A stretch of DNA of 64,000 nucleotides from the NCBI RefSeq assembly GCF_001562255.1, contig NZ_CP014301.1, positions 4,557,501-4,621,500 of the forward strand. Direction: 5' to 3'. The notes below the pieces were generated by a model. It made no database searches and was not told the origin of the DNA. It was given only the letters and a program-made list of their open reading frames with translations. This DNA comes from Bosea sp. PAMC 26642 (lineage in GTDB: Bacteria > Pseudomonadota > Alphaproteobacteria > Rhizobiales > Beijerinckiaceae). Shown here one piece after another: positions 17,119 to 25,880 of this stretch; positions within the stretch are counted from its first letter, which is position 1, and every line of letters begins with the position of its first letter. Position numbers and translations under genes: made by a program.

Positions 17119-17880
17119 ATGGCCAAGCGTCCAAGCCGCCCGCGGCTGGTCGAAGAGGGTGAAACGGGTGCGCCGCAGCGGCGCAATCGCGTCAATCTGT
17201 TCGAACTCGCCTATCACCGCATCGAGGAACTGCTCGTCAGATGCGAGCTGGCTCCCGGCCGCTTCCTCGCCATGCAGGATCTCCAGGAGATGACCGGCTT
17301 CGGCCGGACGCCGGTGCATCACGCCGTCAACCGTCTTGCCGCCGACACGCTGATCATCATCCGCCCGCGCCATGGGCTGCAGATCGCCCCGATCGACCTT
17401 GCGCGCGAACGCGTGCTGCTGCATCTGCGCCGCGACATCGAGCGCTTCGTGATCAGGCTCGCCGCCGAGCGCGCCGGCCCCTCGCATCGCAACCAGATGC
17501 TGCACATGGAAAGGCTCCTGCGCGAGAAGCGCGAGGGACTGACGCTGGCCGAATTCAACACGCTCGACCGCCGCATCGATCAGATGGTGCTCGCAGCCGC
17601 CGGCGAGCCCTTTCTGGAGCACACGCTGCGGCCGCTCCATACGATCTTTCGGCGCATCGGCTTCATCCACCATAGCTATATGTCGGAGAAGACGAGCCTT
17701 GCGGGTTCGATCGACCACCATCTGGCCGTGCTGAACGCCGTCGCGACCAGACATGCGGAACGGGCTGTCGCGGCCTCGGACGCGCTGATCGGCTTCGTCG
17801 ACACGATGTTCGACGAGATGGAAGCCCGCATCGATCCGTCTCTGCTGGACTGCAGTGTCGAGCCTCTGCTTGGCGCCTGA
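17119..17880 (+). CDS. GntR-family transcriptional regulator
   Basis: About 253 residues from ATG 17119, which has GAGGAA upstream; ATG 17104 is an alternative. The N-terminal winged helix is recognisable in LFELAYHRIEELLVRCELAP followed by MTGFGRTPVHHAVNRLAADT. The C-terminal part is an all-helical ligand-binding domain of FCD type (LHLRRDIERFVIRLAAERAG, FNTLDRRIDQMVLAAAGEPF, DHHLAVLNAVATRHAERAV). It lies divergent from the enolase-family/SDR genes and upstream of the dehydrogenase and ABC transporter. It is therefore the likely local repressor of both arms, induced by the pathway substrate. Confidence 0.88.
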   Translation: MAKRPSRPRLVEEGETGAPQRRNRVNLFELAYHRIEELLVRCELAPGRFLAMQDLQEMTGFGRTPVHHAVNRLAADTLIIIRPRHGLQIAPIDLARERVLLHLRRDIERFVIRLAAERAGPSHRNQMLHMERLLREKREGLTLAEFNTLDRRIDQMVLAAAGEPFLEHTLRPLHTIFRRIGFIHHSYMSEKTSLAGSIDHHLAVLNAVATRHAERAVAASDALIGFVDTMFDEMEARIDPSLLDCSVEPLLGA

Positions 17881-17917
17881 ACCCCAAACACCCCTGACAG
17901 CCAGGACAACGCCACCC

Positions 17918-18904
17918 ATGCGCATCATCTTCCACGGCGAAAACGCCGCCTCCTTCAGCGCCGGCTTCGCCGACCTTGTCGGGCCACAGGCCGATGTCGC
18001 GATCCTGCCCGACAGCCTTGCCAGCGAAGCCGACCGGCGCGCCTATGCCGAAGCGGAAGCGATCATCGGTGTGAAGTTCGATGCCAGTCTGCCGCAGCCG
18101 CCGGCATTGCGACTGTTCCATGTTCCTGGTGCTGGCTATGACGCCGTCGATCTCGGGCTGCTGCCCGCGGCGGCCAGCGTCTGCAACTGCTTTGGCCATG
18201 AGCAGGCGATCGCAGAATATGTGATGAGCGCACTGCTCGCCCGAGCTATCCCGCTGGCCGATGCGGATCGGCGCCTGCGGCAGGGTGACTGGGCCTACTG
18301 GGCCGGCTCGCCGGACCGGGTCCATGGCGAGATCGCCGGCAAGACGATCGGCCTCATCGGTTTCGGCCATATCGGCAAGGCGATCGCCCGCCGCGCCAAG
18401 GCATTCGAGATGCAGGTCCACGTTGCTAACCGCAGCGCCGTGCCCGTCTCCGAGCTGGTTGACCGGGCCTATACGCTTGACGAGATCGAGGCACTCTGCG
18501 GCTCGGTCGATGCCGTCGTCGTCTCGGTGCCTCTGACCGCCGAAACCACGGGGATCGTCGGCGCCGCGGCTCTGGCGGCGATGCGCAAGGACGCTGTCAT
18601 TCTCAACGTCGGGCGGGGGCCGACGATCGACGAGGCCGCACTGTTCGAGGCCTTGGAGACGGACCGGATCGGCGGGGCGGTCATCGATACATGGTATCAG
18701 TATCCCAATCCGGGACAGCCCGATATCCTGCCGTCGAAGCTGCCTTTTCATGAGCTTTCAAACGTTTTAATGACCCCTCACATGTCCGGCTGGACGAGCG
18801 GAACCATCCGGCGCCGCCAGCAGACCATGGCTGACAACATCAAGCGGTGCTTCTCCGGCGCCGCACTCCTGAACGTGGTGCGAGAGGGACGATCCGCCTC
18901 CTGA
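17918..18904 (+). CDS. D-isomer specific 2-hydroxyacid dehydrogenase
   Basis: A 328-residue NAD(P)-dependent dehydrogenase. The cofactor motif is GLIGFGHIGKAIARRAKAFE near residue 145. The catalytic Arg lies in VSVPLTAETTGIVGAAALAA plus VILNVGRGPTIDEAALFEAL, and the catalytic His in NVLMTPHMSGWT. The acidic residue after the Rossmann beta-2 strand is replaced by HVANRSAVP, hinting at NADP preference. It starts 37 bp after the GntR stop. It probably interconverts a 2-keto acid and a 2-hydroxy acid imported by the transporter that follows. Confidence 0.88.
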   Translation: MRIIFHGENAASFSAGFADLVGPQADVAILPDSLASEADRRAYAEAEAIIGVKFDASLPQPPALRLFHVPGAGYDAVDLGLLPAAASVCNCFGHEQAIAEYVMSALLARAIPLADADRRLRQGDWAYWAGSPDRVHGEIAGKTIGLIGFGHIGKAIARRAKAFEMQVHVANRSAVPVSELVDRAYTLDEIEALCGSVDAVVVSVPLTAETTGIVGAAALAAMRKDAVILNVGRGPTIDEAALFEALETDRIGGAVIDTWYQYPNPGQPDILPSKLPFHELSNVLMTPHMSGWTSGTIRRRQQTMADNIKRCFSGAALLNVVREGRSAS

Positions 18905-18975
18905 CACGCAAAGCCAACCGGCCGATCGAAGCCGGAGCACAAGAACCTGATTCCCGAACCCAAGGAAACGCATCG

Positions 18976-19782
18976 ATGAGCTTCTCGAAACATTTCAAGA
19001 TCGCCGGCACGTTGCTCGCACTCGGCGCCGGCCTGCTGGCGGCCACGAGCCCGGCCTCGGCCCAGAGCGTCACCGACATCATCAAGCGCGGCTCGGTCAA
19101 GATCGGCGTGCTGATCGGCGCGCCGCCCTACGGCTCGGTCGATTCGCAGGGTAATGCGATCGGCTACGATGCCGATGTGATCGCGCTGATCGGCAAATAT
19201 CTCGGCGTCAAGGTCGAGATGGTGCAGCTCACCCCGCCGGCCCGCATCCCGGCGCTGGAGGCCAACAAGGTCGATTTTCTCGTCGCCACGCTGGCCCCGA
19301 CGCCCGAGCGCGCCAAGGCGGTGATGTTCTCGATCCCCTACAGCGCTTTCCAGACCGGCATCTACGCCAAGAAGAACGTCGCCGTCAAAACCTGGGCCGA
19401 TCTCAAGGGCAAGAAGGTCGGCGTCAACCGCGGCTCCAGTGTCGAGCGCGAGTTCACCAGCCGCGAGAAGGAACTTAACCTCACCATCCTGCGCTTCGAG
19501 GACGACGCCACCGTAATGCAGGCGCTGTTCTCAGGACAGGTCGAAGCCATCGCCGGGCCCGATGCCCAGGCCAACGCAGCCATGAAAGCCCGCGGCGAGA
19601 CCGAGACCGAGCTGAAATTCGTTTTCGGTGTCCAGCCCAACTCGATGACCATGCGCAAGGACGCCTACGAGCTGCGCCAGTGGCTCAACAACTTCATCTA
19701 CTACGTCAAGCAGAATGGCGAGCTCGACGCGATCTCGCAGAAGTGGGTCGGCAGCCCGCTGCCGCCACTGCCGACCTTCTGA
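18976..19782 (+). CDS. ABC transporter substrate-binding protein, polar amino acid (family 3) type
   Basis: A 268-residue secreted protein. The signal peptide has a positive start and hydrophobic core (IAGTLLALGAGLLAA) and an ASAQS cleavage site around residue 32. The mature part shows the family 3 pattern: VKIGVLIGAPPYGSVDSQGN, IGYDADVIALIGKYLGVKVE, ADLKGKKVGVNRGSSVEREF and a C-terminal GELDAISQKWVG. The fold binds amino acids or small carboxylates; with dehydrogenase and enolase-superfamily neighbours, an amino-sugar acid or hydroxy acid is equally possible. Confidence 0.9.
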   Translation: MSFSKHFKIAGTLLALGAGLLAATSPASAQSVTDIIKRGSVKIGVLIGAPPYGSVDSQGNAIGYDADVIALIGKYLGVKVEMVQLTPPARIPALEANKVDFLVATLAPTPERAKAVMFSIPYSAFQTGIYAKKNVAVKTWADLKGKKVGVNRGSSVEREFTSREKELNLTILRFEDDATVMQALFSGQVEAIAGPDAQANAAMKARGETETELKFVFGVQPNSMTMRKDAYELRQWLNNFIYYVKQNGELDAISQKWVGSPLPPLPTF

Positions 19783-19797
19783 GCCGACACATGAACG

Positions 19798-19823
19798 CGC
19801 CGGTGTGCCTTGGTGCACCGGCG
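19798..19823 (+). terminator. hairpin between binding-protein and permease genes
   Basis: A perfect 8-bp stem (CGCCGGTG / CACCGGCG) begins 15 bases after the binding-protein stop and is followed by ATTTTC. It probably acts as a partial terminator or 3' RNA stabiliser that keeps binding-protein expression above that of the permeases. Confidence 0.5.
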
Positions 19824-19856
19824 ATTTTCGCCTTCGAAGGTTGAAGGAGCGCTCCG

Positions 19857-20549
19857 TTGCTCTTCCAAGACATTATTGCCAGATGGCCGATGATCCTGAA
19901 CGGGGTCCTGCTGACGATCGGCCTTTCTTTCGTCGCGATCGGGCTGGGTCTCGTGCTGGCGACGCTGATGTCTGCATTGCGTAGCCTTGCTGGCAGCTGG
20001 GCAGGCTATATCGTCGATGCCTATGTCGAGCTGATGCGCAACACGCCCTTCCTGGTGCAGCTCTTCATGATCTTCTTCGGGTTGCCGCAGATCGGCATCC
20101 GCATGAACGGCCTCGAAGCCTCGCTTCTGGCGATGACGCTGAACCTCGCCGCCTATGCGACCGAGATCATCCGGGCGGGCGTCGATTCAATCCACAAATC
20201 GCAGATCGAGGCCGGGCTGGCGCTGGCGATGAGCAAGCGCGAGGTCTTCCAGCACGTCGTGCTGAAGCCCGCCTTCGCCCGCGTCTGGCCGGCGCTGTCG
20301 AGCCAGTTCGTGCTGATGATGCTCGCCTCCTCGATCTGCTCTTTTGTCTCTGTGCAGGAGCTCTCGGGTACGGCCGCGATCATTGAGGCGGATACGTTTC
20401 GGAGTTTCGAGACCTATATCGTCGTCACGGTCATTTATCTCGTTCTCGCGCTCTCGCTGAAGCTCTTCCTGAACTGGCTCGGCCGCAGGATCTTCCCGCA
20501 GGTGTCCGGGCTCGCCCGCCTCTCCGACGCCCATGGGGAGGCCGCCTGA
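19857..20549 (+). CDS. amino acid ABC transporter permease 1
   Basis: A 230-residue inner-membrane permease of the HisM/GlnP type with about five segments. The N-terminal ILNGVLLTIGLSFVAIG and LMRNTPFLVQLFMIFFGLPQ motifs are typical. The EAA loop contacting the ATPase is EAGLALAMSKREVFQHVVL. The start is TTG at 19857 preceded by GAAGGAGC. It pairs with the next permease, whose ATG overlaps its TGA by one base. Confidence 0.92.
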   Translation: MLFQDIIARWPMILNGVLLTIGLSFVAIGLGLVLATLMSALRSLAGSWAGYIVDAYVELMRNTPFLVQLFMIFFGLPQIGIRMNGLEASLLAMTLNLAAYATEIIRAGVDSIHKSQIEAGLALAMSKREVFQHVVLKPAFARVWPALSSQFVLMMLASSICSFVSVQELSGTAAIIEADTFRSFETYIVVTVIYLVLALSLKLFLNWLGRRIFPQVSGLARLSDAHGEAA

Positions 20550-21182
20550 TGCAGACCTTCGGCTGGCCAGAGGCCTATTTCATTCTGCGTTCCGCAAGCT
20601 GGACGCTGGCACTCACCGCCATCGCCTTCGTCATCGGCGGCAGCATCGGTGGTGTCTTCGCACTCATGCGGCTGTCGCGGGTCAGGGCGTTGCGCCGCTT
20701 TGCGGCCGGCTACATCCTGGTGATTCAGTCGATCCCGGTGCTCATGGTGCTGTTCATGAGCTATTACGGGCTCTCGGCGATCGGCATCGAGCTGCCGCCC
20801 TTCTTCGCGGCTTCGGCGTCGCTGGCGATCTACGTCTCGGCCTATCTCGCCGATATCTGGCGCGGCTCGATCGAGTCGGTACCGCGCCAGCAATGGGAGG
20901 CGTCGGCCTCGCTGGCGCTGACCACCACGCAGCAGTATCGCTACATCATCCTGCCGCAAGCCATCCGGATCTCGCTGCCGCCGACGGTCGGATTCCTGGT
21001 CCAGCTCGTGAAGAACACCTCGATCGTCCAGGTCGTCGGCTTCGTCGACCTGATGCGCGCCGGGATGCTGGTCAACAACGCGACCTATCAGGCCTTCCAG
21101 ATTTTCACCTTCGTGGGTGCGATCTATTTCGCCATCTGCTTCCCGCTTTCCAGGCTCAGCCGACATCTCGAAAAGGTGATGA

Positions 21183-21202
<20 letters not shown>
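20549..21202 (+). CDS. amino acid ABC transporter permease 2
   Basis: A 217-residue permease of the same family: WTLALTAIAFVIGGSIGGVF, the IQSIPVLMVLFMSYYGL motif and the EAA loop WEASASLALTTTQQYRYIIL. It overlaps the upstream permease by one base (TGATG) and the downstream ATPase gene by 20 bp, a tightly coupled arrangement. It forms the heterodimeric channel with permease 1. Confidence 0.92.
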
Positions 21203-21914
<712 letters not shown>

Positions 21915-21926
21915 CACGGGCAAACC

Positions 21927-21945
21927 CGACCGGCAGTACCGGTCG
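21927..21945 (+). terminator. hairpin after the amino-acid-type ABC operon
   Basis: A perfect 7-bp stem (CGACCGG / CCGGTCG) with a 5-base loop starts 12 bases after the ATPase stop. There is no real T-run, so termination may be weak, but the position fits the operon end. Convergent genes follow. Confidence 0.5.
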
Positions 21946-21962
21946 GTCCCGTTAATTCGATC

Positions 21963-22037
21963 TTATCGAAAGAACGCGAGAAGAAGGATGATCGGTAGAG
22001 GGATGCCTAACATCCAGAGCAGTATGCCGCGACCCAT
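21963..22037 (-). CDS. 24-aa membrane peptide with a strong ribosome binding site
   Basis: ATG at 22035-22037 opens a 24-residue peptide (MGRGILLWMLGIPLPIILLL then AFFR), a single hydrophobic helix capped by positive charges. AAAGGAGG lies seven bases upstream, one of the best Shine-Dalgarno matches in the window, so it is very likely translated. A probable EcfG-type promoter sits about 30 bases before the start. Similar peptides are common in alphaproteobacteria. Function unknown; a general-stress membrane peptide is a reasonable guess. Confidence 0.65.
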   Translation of the reverse strand: MGRGILLWMLGIPLPIILLLAFFR

Positions 22038-22064
22038 GATGATGCCTCCTTTAGGTCGAGGCTC

Positions 22065-22089
22065 AACCCTTCGCGGCCCAATCTGTTCC
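22065..22089 (-). promoter_or_regulatory. probable EcfG (general stress sigma factor) promoter
   Basis: On the minus strand, GGAAC is followed after exactly 16 bases by GGTT. This matches the alphaproteobacterial EcfG consensus GGAAC-N16/17-CGTT except for one base. It lies just upstream of the 24-aa peptide with its strong ribosome-binding site, so transcription would start within about 20 bases of that gene. Confidence 0.6.
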
Positions 22090-22187
22090 GTCATCGTCGG
22101 AGTATCGCCGGCTGTTTGGGCGGCCTCGTGGCAATGAACGCAGTGCTGATGCCGGACTTGAGGCATCGGCAGGCAGGCCGGATCGAC

Positions 22188-22343
22188 CTAGTCGAGCATT
22201 GCCGCGACCTCGAAACCAAGCAGGAACAGGAGGCCTATGATGCCAGCCACGGTGCTGAGAGCGATGGCCTTCAGGATGTTGAAGCCGAGGTGGCCCCAGA
22301 GCTGGATATGCTGCTGCAGGGAACGTATCCATCGGGTTATCAT
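22188..22343 (-). CDS. 51-aa single-helix membrane protein
   Basis: The minus strand from ATG 22343 to TAG 22188 encodes a 51-residue protein. It has an amphipathic N-terminus (MITRWIRSLQQHIQLWGHLG), then a long hydrophobic helix (ALSTVAGIIGLLFLLGFEVA). GGAAGG lies six bases before the ATG. No family could be named. It lies in the same direction as, and about 150 bases upstream of, the 24-aa peptide, in a pocket of small genes. Confidence 0.55.
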   Translation of the reverse strand: MITRWIRSLQQHIQLWGHLGFNILKAIALSTVAGIIGLLFLLGFEVAAMLD

Positions 22344-22445
22344 GCAGCACCTTCCGAGTATCGGCGGCCGAAAGACTGACGAACGCGCCCGCGGTCGAGT
22401 CTTTCAGGTGGCGGCGATTGCCTTGCCAGGATCCTGTAGCCGGGT

Positions 22446-22649
22446 CTACCCAGCTGCCGCCAGATAGGCCGCCTCGAGCATATCGCGGCATTGCAGAGCC
22501 TGCTCACGCACCGCCTGCAAGTCGGTCTGGCGGGAAATATCGGACAGGTCGCGCAGCGCAAAATCGACGGCAGACAGCAGATCCAGTTCGGTCGGTAACT
22601 CGATATCAAATTCTGGTGGCGGAAGCCTGAACTGCAGAACTACACCCAT
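22446..22649 (-). CDS. small hypothetical protein (67 aa)
   Basis: A 67-residue soluble, acidic protein from ATG 22649 (MGVVLQFRLPPPEFDIELPT); an upstream ATG at 22679 is possible. The C-terminal half is strongly helical with regular leucines (LDLLSAVDFALRDLSDISRQ and REQALQCRDMLEAAYLAAAG). No domain was recognised and the ribosome binding site is weak. The absence of a competing gene on either strand supports it. Confidence 0.4.
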   Translation of the reverse strand: MGVVLQFRLPPPEFDIELPTELDLLSAVDFALRDLSDISRQTDLQAVREQALQCRDMLEAAYLAAAG

Positions 22650-22788
22650 CTCGATCGCACCCGATGCTGAATGGCACACATTGCCGAATCAGACGCATTC
22701 TGGATGGCGACCGTCAGCGATCCCTTAACGCTGTGGCATTTTGCGAGATCGGCCGCATCGCCATCGCCCTCGCGCGCAGGATCGAAAC

Positions 22789-23565
22789 CTAGCTCAGCAT
22801 TCGCGTGTCGCCGCAGACCGAGATTTCCTGGCCGGAAATCGTCTTGGCGAAGGGCGAGGCCAAAAAGACGATCTGTCTGGCGATGTCGCTGGGATCAACG
22901 AACTGCTTGATCGAGACCCCTGCGAACAGGCGCTGCGTCATCTCCTCATGCGAGACATTCATGCTGCGCGCCTTGTGGGCAATGACGCTCTGGATGCGTG
23001 GTCCCTCGACGAGGCCGGGGCAGATCGCATTGGCCCGGATGCCGAACTCGCCCAGTTCGGCCGAAAGTGCCTTGGTGAAGCCGATTACACCCCATTTCGC
23101 GGCAGCATAGGGCGAGCGCAGCGGGAAGCCATGCTTGCCGGCCTGACTCGACAGGTTGACGATCGAGGCATTTTGCGACTGCTTGAGATGCGGCACGGCG
23201 AGCCGCGTGCAGTTGAACTGCCCGGTCAGGTCGATGGCAACGCAGGAATCCCAGTCTGCCGGGTCGATCTCGTCGACGCGGCCGGTCGGGCCCGCGATGC
23301 CGGCATTGTTGACGAGAGAATCGAGCCCGCCCAGCGCAGCAATCGTCTCCTCGAAGAGGCGGGCCACCGCCTTGCGGTCGGACACGTCGCAGAACGACTG
23401 CGTCATCGCCGGGTCGCTCTCCGCCATCTCTGCCAATGCGGCTCGGTCGACGTCGCAGATATGGACCTTCGCCCCCTCCGCCGCGAAGGCACGCGCGGTG
23501 GCGCGGCCGATACCGTTGGCGCCGGCCGTCACCAGCACGCGCAGGCCCTCGATTTGCAGATCCAT
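22789..23565 (-). CDS. SDR-family NAD(P)-dependent oxidoreductase
   Basis: A 258-residue short-chain dehydrogenase. It has glycine motif TAGANGIGRATARAFAAEG, Asp in VHICDVDRAAL (which suggests NAD), NNAGIAGPTG, catalytic Ser in NLSSQAGKHG and Tyr/Lys in YAAAKWG. The end, TISGQEISVCGDTRMLS, replaces the common vDGG motif with CGD, a sub-family trait. Start ATG 23565 follows the 3' end of the divergently controlled GntR gene by 25 bp. It probably oxidises a hydroxy intermediate of the catabolic locus to its right. Confidence 0.88.
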   Translation of the reverse strand: MDLQIEGLRVLVTAGANGIGRATARAFAAEGAKVHICDVDRAALAEMAESDPAMTQSFCDVSDRKAVARLFEETIAALGGLDSLVNNAGIAGPTGRVDEIDPADWDSCVAIDLTGQFNCTRLAVPHLKQSQNASIVNLSSQAGKHGFPLRSPYAAAKWGVIGFTKALSAELGEFGIRANAICPGLVEGPRIQSVIAHKARSMNVSHEEMTQRLFAGVSIKQFVDPSDIARQIVFLASPFAKTISGQEISVCGDTRMLS

Positions 23566-23590
23566 CCCCAGGTCTCCTTCTTCGATCGTC

Positions 23591-24346
23591 TCAGGCGCCA
23601 AGTTGGCCCGTATCCTCGATATGCGCAGCGGCTGCCCTGATGTCGTCTTCCAGAGCGGCGCGCGCCGCGGCGCCATCCTGTCGCCGCAAGGCCTCCAGCA
23701 GTTGCGCATGGGCCAGCATGGCGCTGCCGCCCTTGAGACGGCGCGGCTCGCCTCTCATGTCGAGATTGAGGATCGGCCCGGCCTTGAGCCAGAGCCGCTC
23801 GATCATCTCGATCAGGCTCGGCATCCCGGCCGCATCATAGAGTGCGAAATGCAGATCGCGGTTGGCTGCGACTGCGCCGGCCGTGTCCGGCGGGTCGGCG
23901 CTCGCAGCCTGGCGAAACGAGGCCTCATGCTCTGCGACCCGTGCAATATCCTCGGGCCCGGCCCTGCGCGCCGCTTCCTCGGCCGCAAAACCTTCGACGA
24001 CGAGTCGCAGCCGCGTCAGTTCGCGGAACTGCTGCAGCGTCAGCACGGGAACCCGCACGGCCCGGCCCGGCAAGACCTCCAATGCCCGATCGGCGGCAAG
24101 CCGGCTGACGGCCTCGCGGACCGGCATCATCGAGACGCCGAGAGCTTCGGCCACGCGCCGGAGGGAGAGCTTCTCGCCGGGCGCCAGCCGTCCCGCGACA
24201 AGCAACGCCCGCAATTCCCCCGTGACGCGCTCGCCGAGCGTTTCGCGAGGAAGGGCGCCGATCTGTTCGAGCGCGGAACCGTGATCGCCTGACGGTAGGA
24301 CGGAGCTTTCGGAGGCGATCGGGAAGGGCTGGACACGAGCGGTCAT
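23591..24346 (-). CDS. GntR-family regulator with FCD ligand domain
   Basis: A 251-residue FadR-subfamily regulator. The wHTH domain includes LGERVTGELRALLVAGRLAP, SLRRVAEALGVSMMPVREAV and LAADRALEVLPGRAVRVPVL. The FCD domain has the metal/ligand region ANRDLHFALYDAAGMPSLIE and a C-terminal HAQLLEALRRQDGAAARAAL. It is co-directional with the SDR gene and divergent from the ABC transporter operon. A perfect palindrome lies 14 bases before its ATG, so it likely represses both directions. Confidence 0.9.
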   Translation of the reverse strand: MTARVQPFPIASESSVLPSGDHGSALEQIGALPRETLGERVTGELRALLVAGRLAPGEKLSLRRVAEALGVSMMPVREAVSRLAADRALEVLPGRAVRVPVLTLQQFRELTRLRLVVEGFAAEEAARRAGPEDIARVAEHEASFRQAASADPPDTAGAVAANRDLHFALYDAAGMPSLIEMIERLWLKAGPILNLDMRGEPRRLKGGSAMLAHAQLLEALRRQDGAAARAALEDDIRAAAAHIEDTGQLGA

Positions 24347-24360
24347 GTCTGCCAACTTAA

Positions 24361-24372
24361 CTGTGATCACAG
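24361..24372. promoter_or_regulatory. perfect palindromic GntR operator CTGTGATCACAG
   Basis: A 12-bp perfect palindrome, followed at once by a further half-site (GATCAC at 24373-24378), in the gap between the GntR gene and the divergent binding-protein gene. TGTGATCACA-like palindromes are typical operators of FCD-type GntR regulators. Confidence 0.65.
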
Positions 24373-24449
24373 ATCACGACAAGCGGCATCAGACCGCTAC
24401 CAAATCGGCCGATGCCGGAAAGGCACGGCGCCCGTTCTGGGAGGAACGC

Positions 24450-25712
24450 ATGTCAGACCAGTTCAACACCACCCGACTCTCGCGCCGTCAGGCATTGGCC
24501 GGACTCGGCGTAGGAGCGGCGACGGGGCTTATCGCCAGCCCATCGCTCATCCTGGCGCAGACTCCGGACGCGATCCGTTTCGGCCATCTGACGCCGCGGA
24601 CAGGCTTTCTGGGCCCTCTCGGCGAATATGGCGTGATGGCGGTCGATCTCGCGGTCGAGGAGATCAATGCGTCAGGCGGCGTCAACGGTCGCAAGCTCGA
24701 GGCGTTGAAGGAGGATTCGGTCAACCCGCAGACGGCCTCGACCAAGGCCGAGCGCATGATCGAGCGCGACAAGGTCGCCTGCATCCTCGGCGAGATCTCG
24801 TCGGCCTCCTGCCTGACGATCTCGCAGGTCGCGGCCCGCAACAAAACGCTGTTCGTCAACACCGGCGGCAACTCGGACGCGCTGCGGGGCGAAAGCTGCA
24901 ACCGCTACATGTTCCATGTCGAGCACCAGAACTCGATGTATGTGAAAAGCTGTGGCCGTTCGCTGATGGCGCAGGGGCTGGTCAAGGGCAAGAAATGGTT
25001 CTCGCTGACGGCGGACTATGCCTTCGGCCATGATCTCAGCAAGGTCGCCAAGCGCTTCATGGAGGCCAATGGCGGCCAGTTCGCCGCCGACAAGCTGGTG
25101 CCGACCGACGCCACCGACTTCTCGGCGCTGCTGCTGGAGATCCGGGCGGCAAAGCCCGATCTCGTGATTTCCAACCTCGCCGGCAACCAGATCACGAACT
25201 TCCTGAAGCAGTATTCGGAGTTCGGCCTGACCTTTCCGGTCGCGGGCTTCGGCTTCGACACGGCGCTTGCCTGGGCGGCGGGCAAGGACAATTTCGGCGG
25301 CATCTGGCCTTGCGTCTGGCACCACCTGATCGACACCCCCGGCACCAAGACTTTCGTGGCCGCCTTCACCAAGAAATACGGCAAGCCGCCCGAGAACCAG
25401 GCCTGGGGCGACTACATGGCGGTGAAGATCATGGCCCAGTCGATGAACGAGCTGAAATCGACCGAGACCGCCAAGATCCTCGCGCATTGGGAGAAGGGCG
25501 CGAAGTTCGACGTGCTCAAGGGCCGCGAGGGCTATTTCCGCGCCTCCGATCACCAACTCATCAGCGAGATGTACACGATCACCGCTTTGCCGGCAGCGCA
25601 GGTCAAGAACCAGTGGGACCTGTTCACCTCGTCGCCCCCGGTGCCGGGCCCGAGCGAGGACATGGAGGTGATCGCCACCAGCGGCGACGAGGCGGTTTGC
25701 AAGATGAGCTGA
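24450..25712 (+). CDS. LIV-type ABC transporter substrate-binding protein (Tat-exported)
   Basis: A 420-residue type-1 periplasmic binding protein. The N-terminus has a twin-arginine signal (RLSRRQALAGLGVGAATGLI) with ILAQT cleavage. The mature region shows GPLGEYGVMAVDLAVEEINA, IERDKVACILGEISSASCLT and LTADYAFGHDLSKVAKRFME, all typical of leucine/urea/amide-binding homologues. Start ATG 24450 has GGGAGGAA upstream. It is the first gene of the operon controlled from the palindrome. The ligand is unknown; downstream enzymes suggest a 3-hydroxy or 3-keto acid. Confidence 0.9.
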   Translation: MSDQFNTTRLSRRQALAGLGVGAATGLIASPSLILAQTPDAIRFGHLTPRTGFLGPLGEYGVMAVDLAVEEINASGGVNGRKLEALKEDSVNPQTASTKAERMIERDKVACILGEISSASCLTISQVAARNKTLFVNTGGNSDALRGESCNRYMFHVEHQNSMYVKSCGRSLMAQGLVKGKKWFSLTADYAFGHDLSKVAKRFMEANGGQFAADKLVPTDATDFSALLLEIRAAKPDLVISNLAGNQITNFLKQYSEFGLTFPVAGFGFDTALAWAAGKDNFGGIWPCVWHHLIDTPGTKTFVAAFTKKYGKPPENQAWGDYMAVKIMAQSMNELKSTETAKILAHWEKGAKFDVLKGREGYFRASDHQLISEMYTITALPAAQVKNQWDLFTSSPPVPGPSEDMEVIATSGDEAVCKMS

Positions 25713-25742
25713 ACGGCCACTAGCCCTTCCAGACACACGCGC

Positions 25743-25843
25743 CGTCATCCCGGACAAGCCGCGCCAGCGGCGCCGATCCGGGATCCATGCCTGAACGGTT
25801 CCGGCATGGATCCCGGGTCTCCCTACGGTCGCTCGGGATGACG
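25743..25843. repeat. dispersed palindromic repeat, family A, copy 1
   Basis: About 101 bases with terminal inverted repeats CGTCATCCCG / CGGGATGACG and a second internal inverted pair (GGATCCATGC / GCATGGATCC). It fills the gap between the binding-protein gene and the permease gene of one operon. Related copies occur at 36035, 46942, 54005, 56922 and 59423. Confidence 0.85.
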
Positions 25844-25880
25844 GGCGCGGCGTTAGCCAAGAACACGCAAAGGCCACACC

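Noticed and set aside
22669..22681. TGGCAC followed by TTGC, a possible second sigma-54 site
   Set aside because: The spacer is only three bases instead of five, and no gene starts downstream on that strand.
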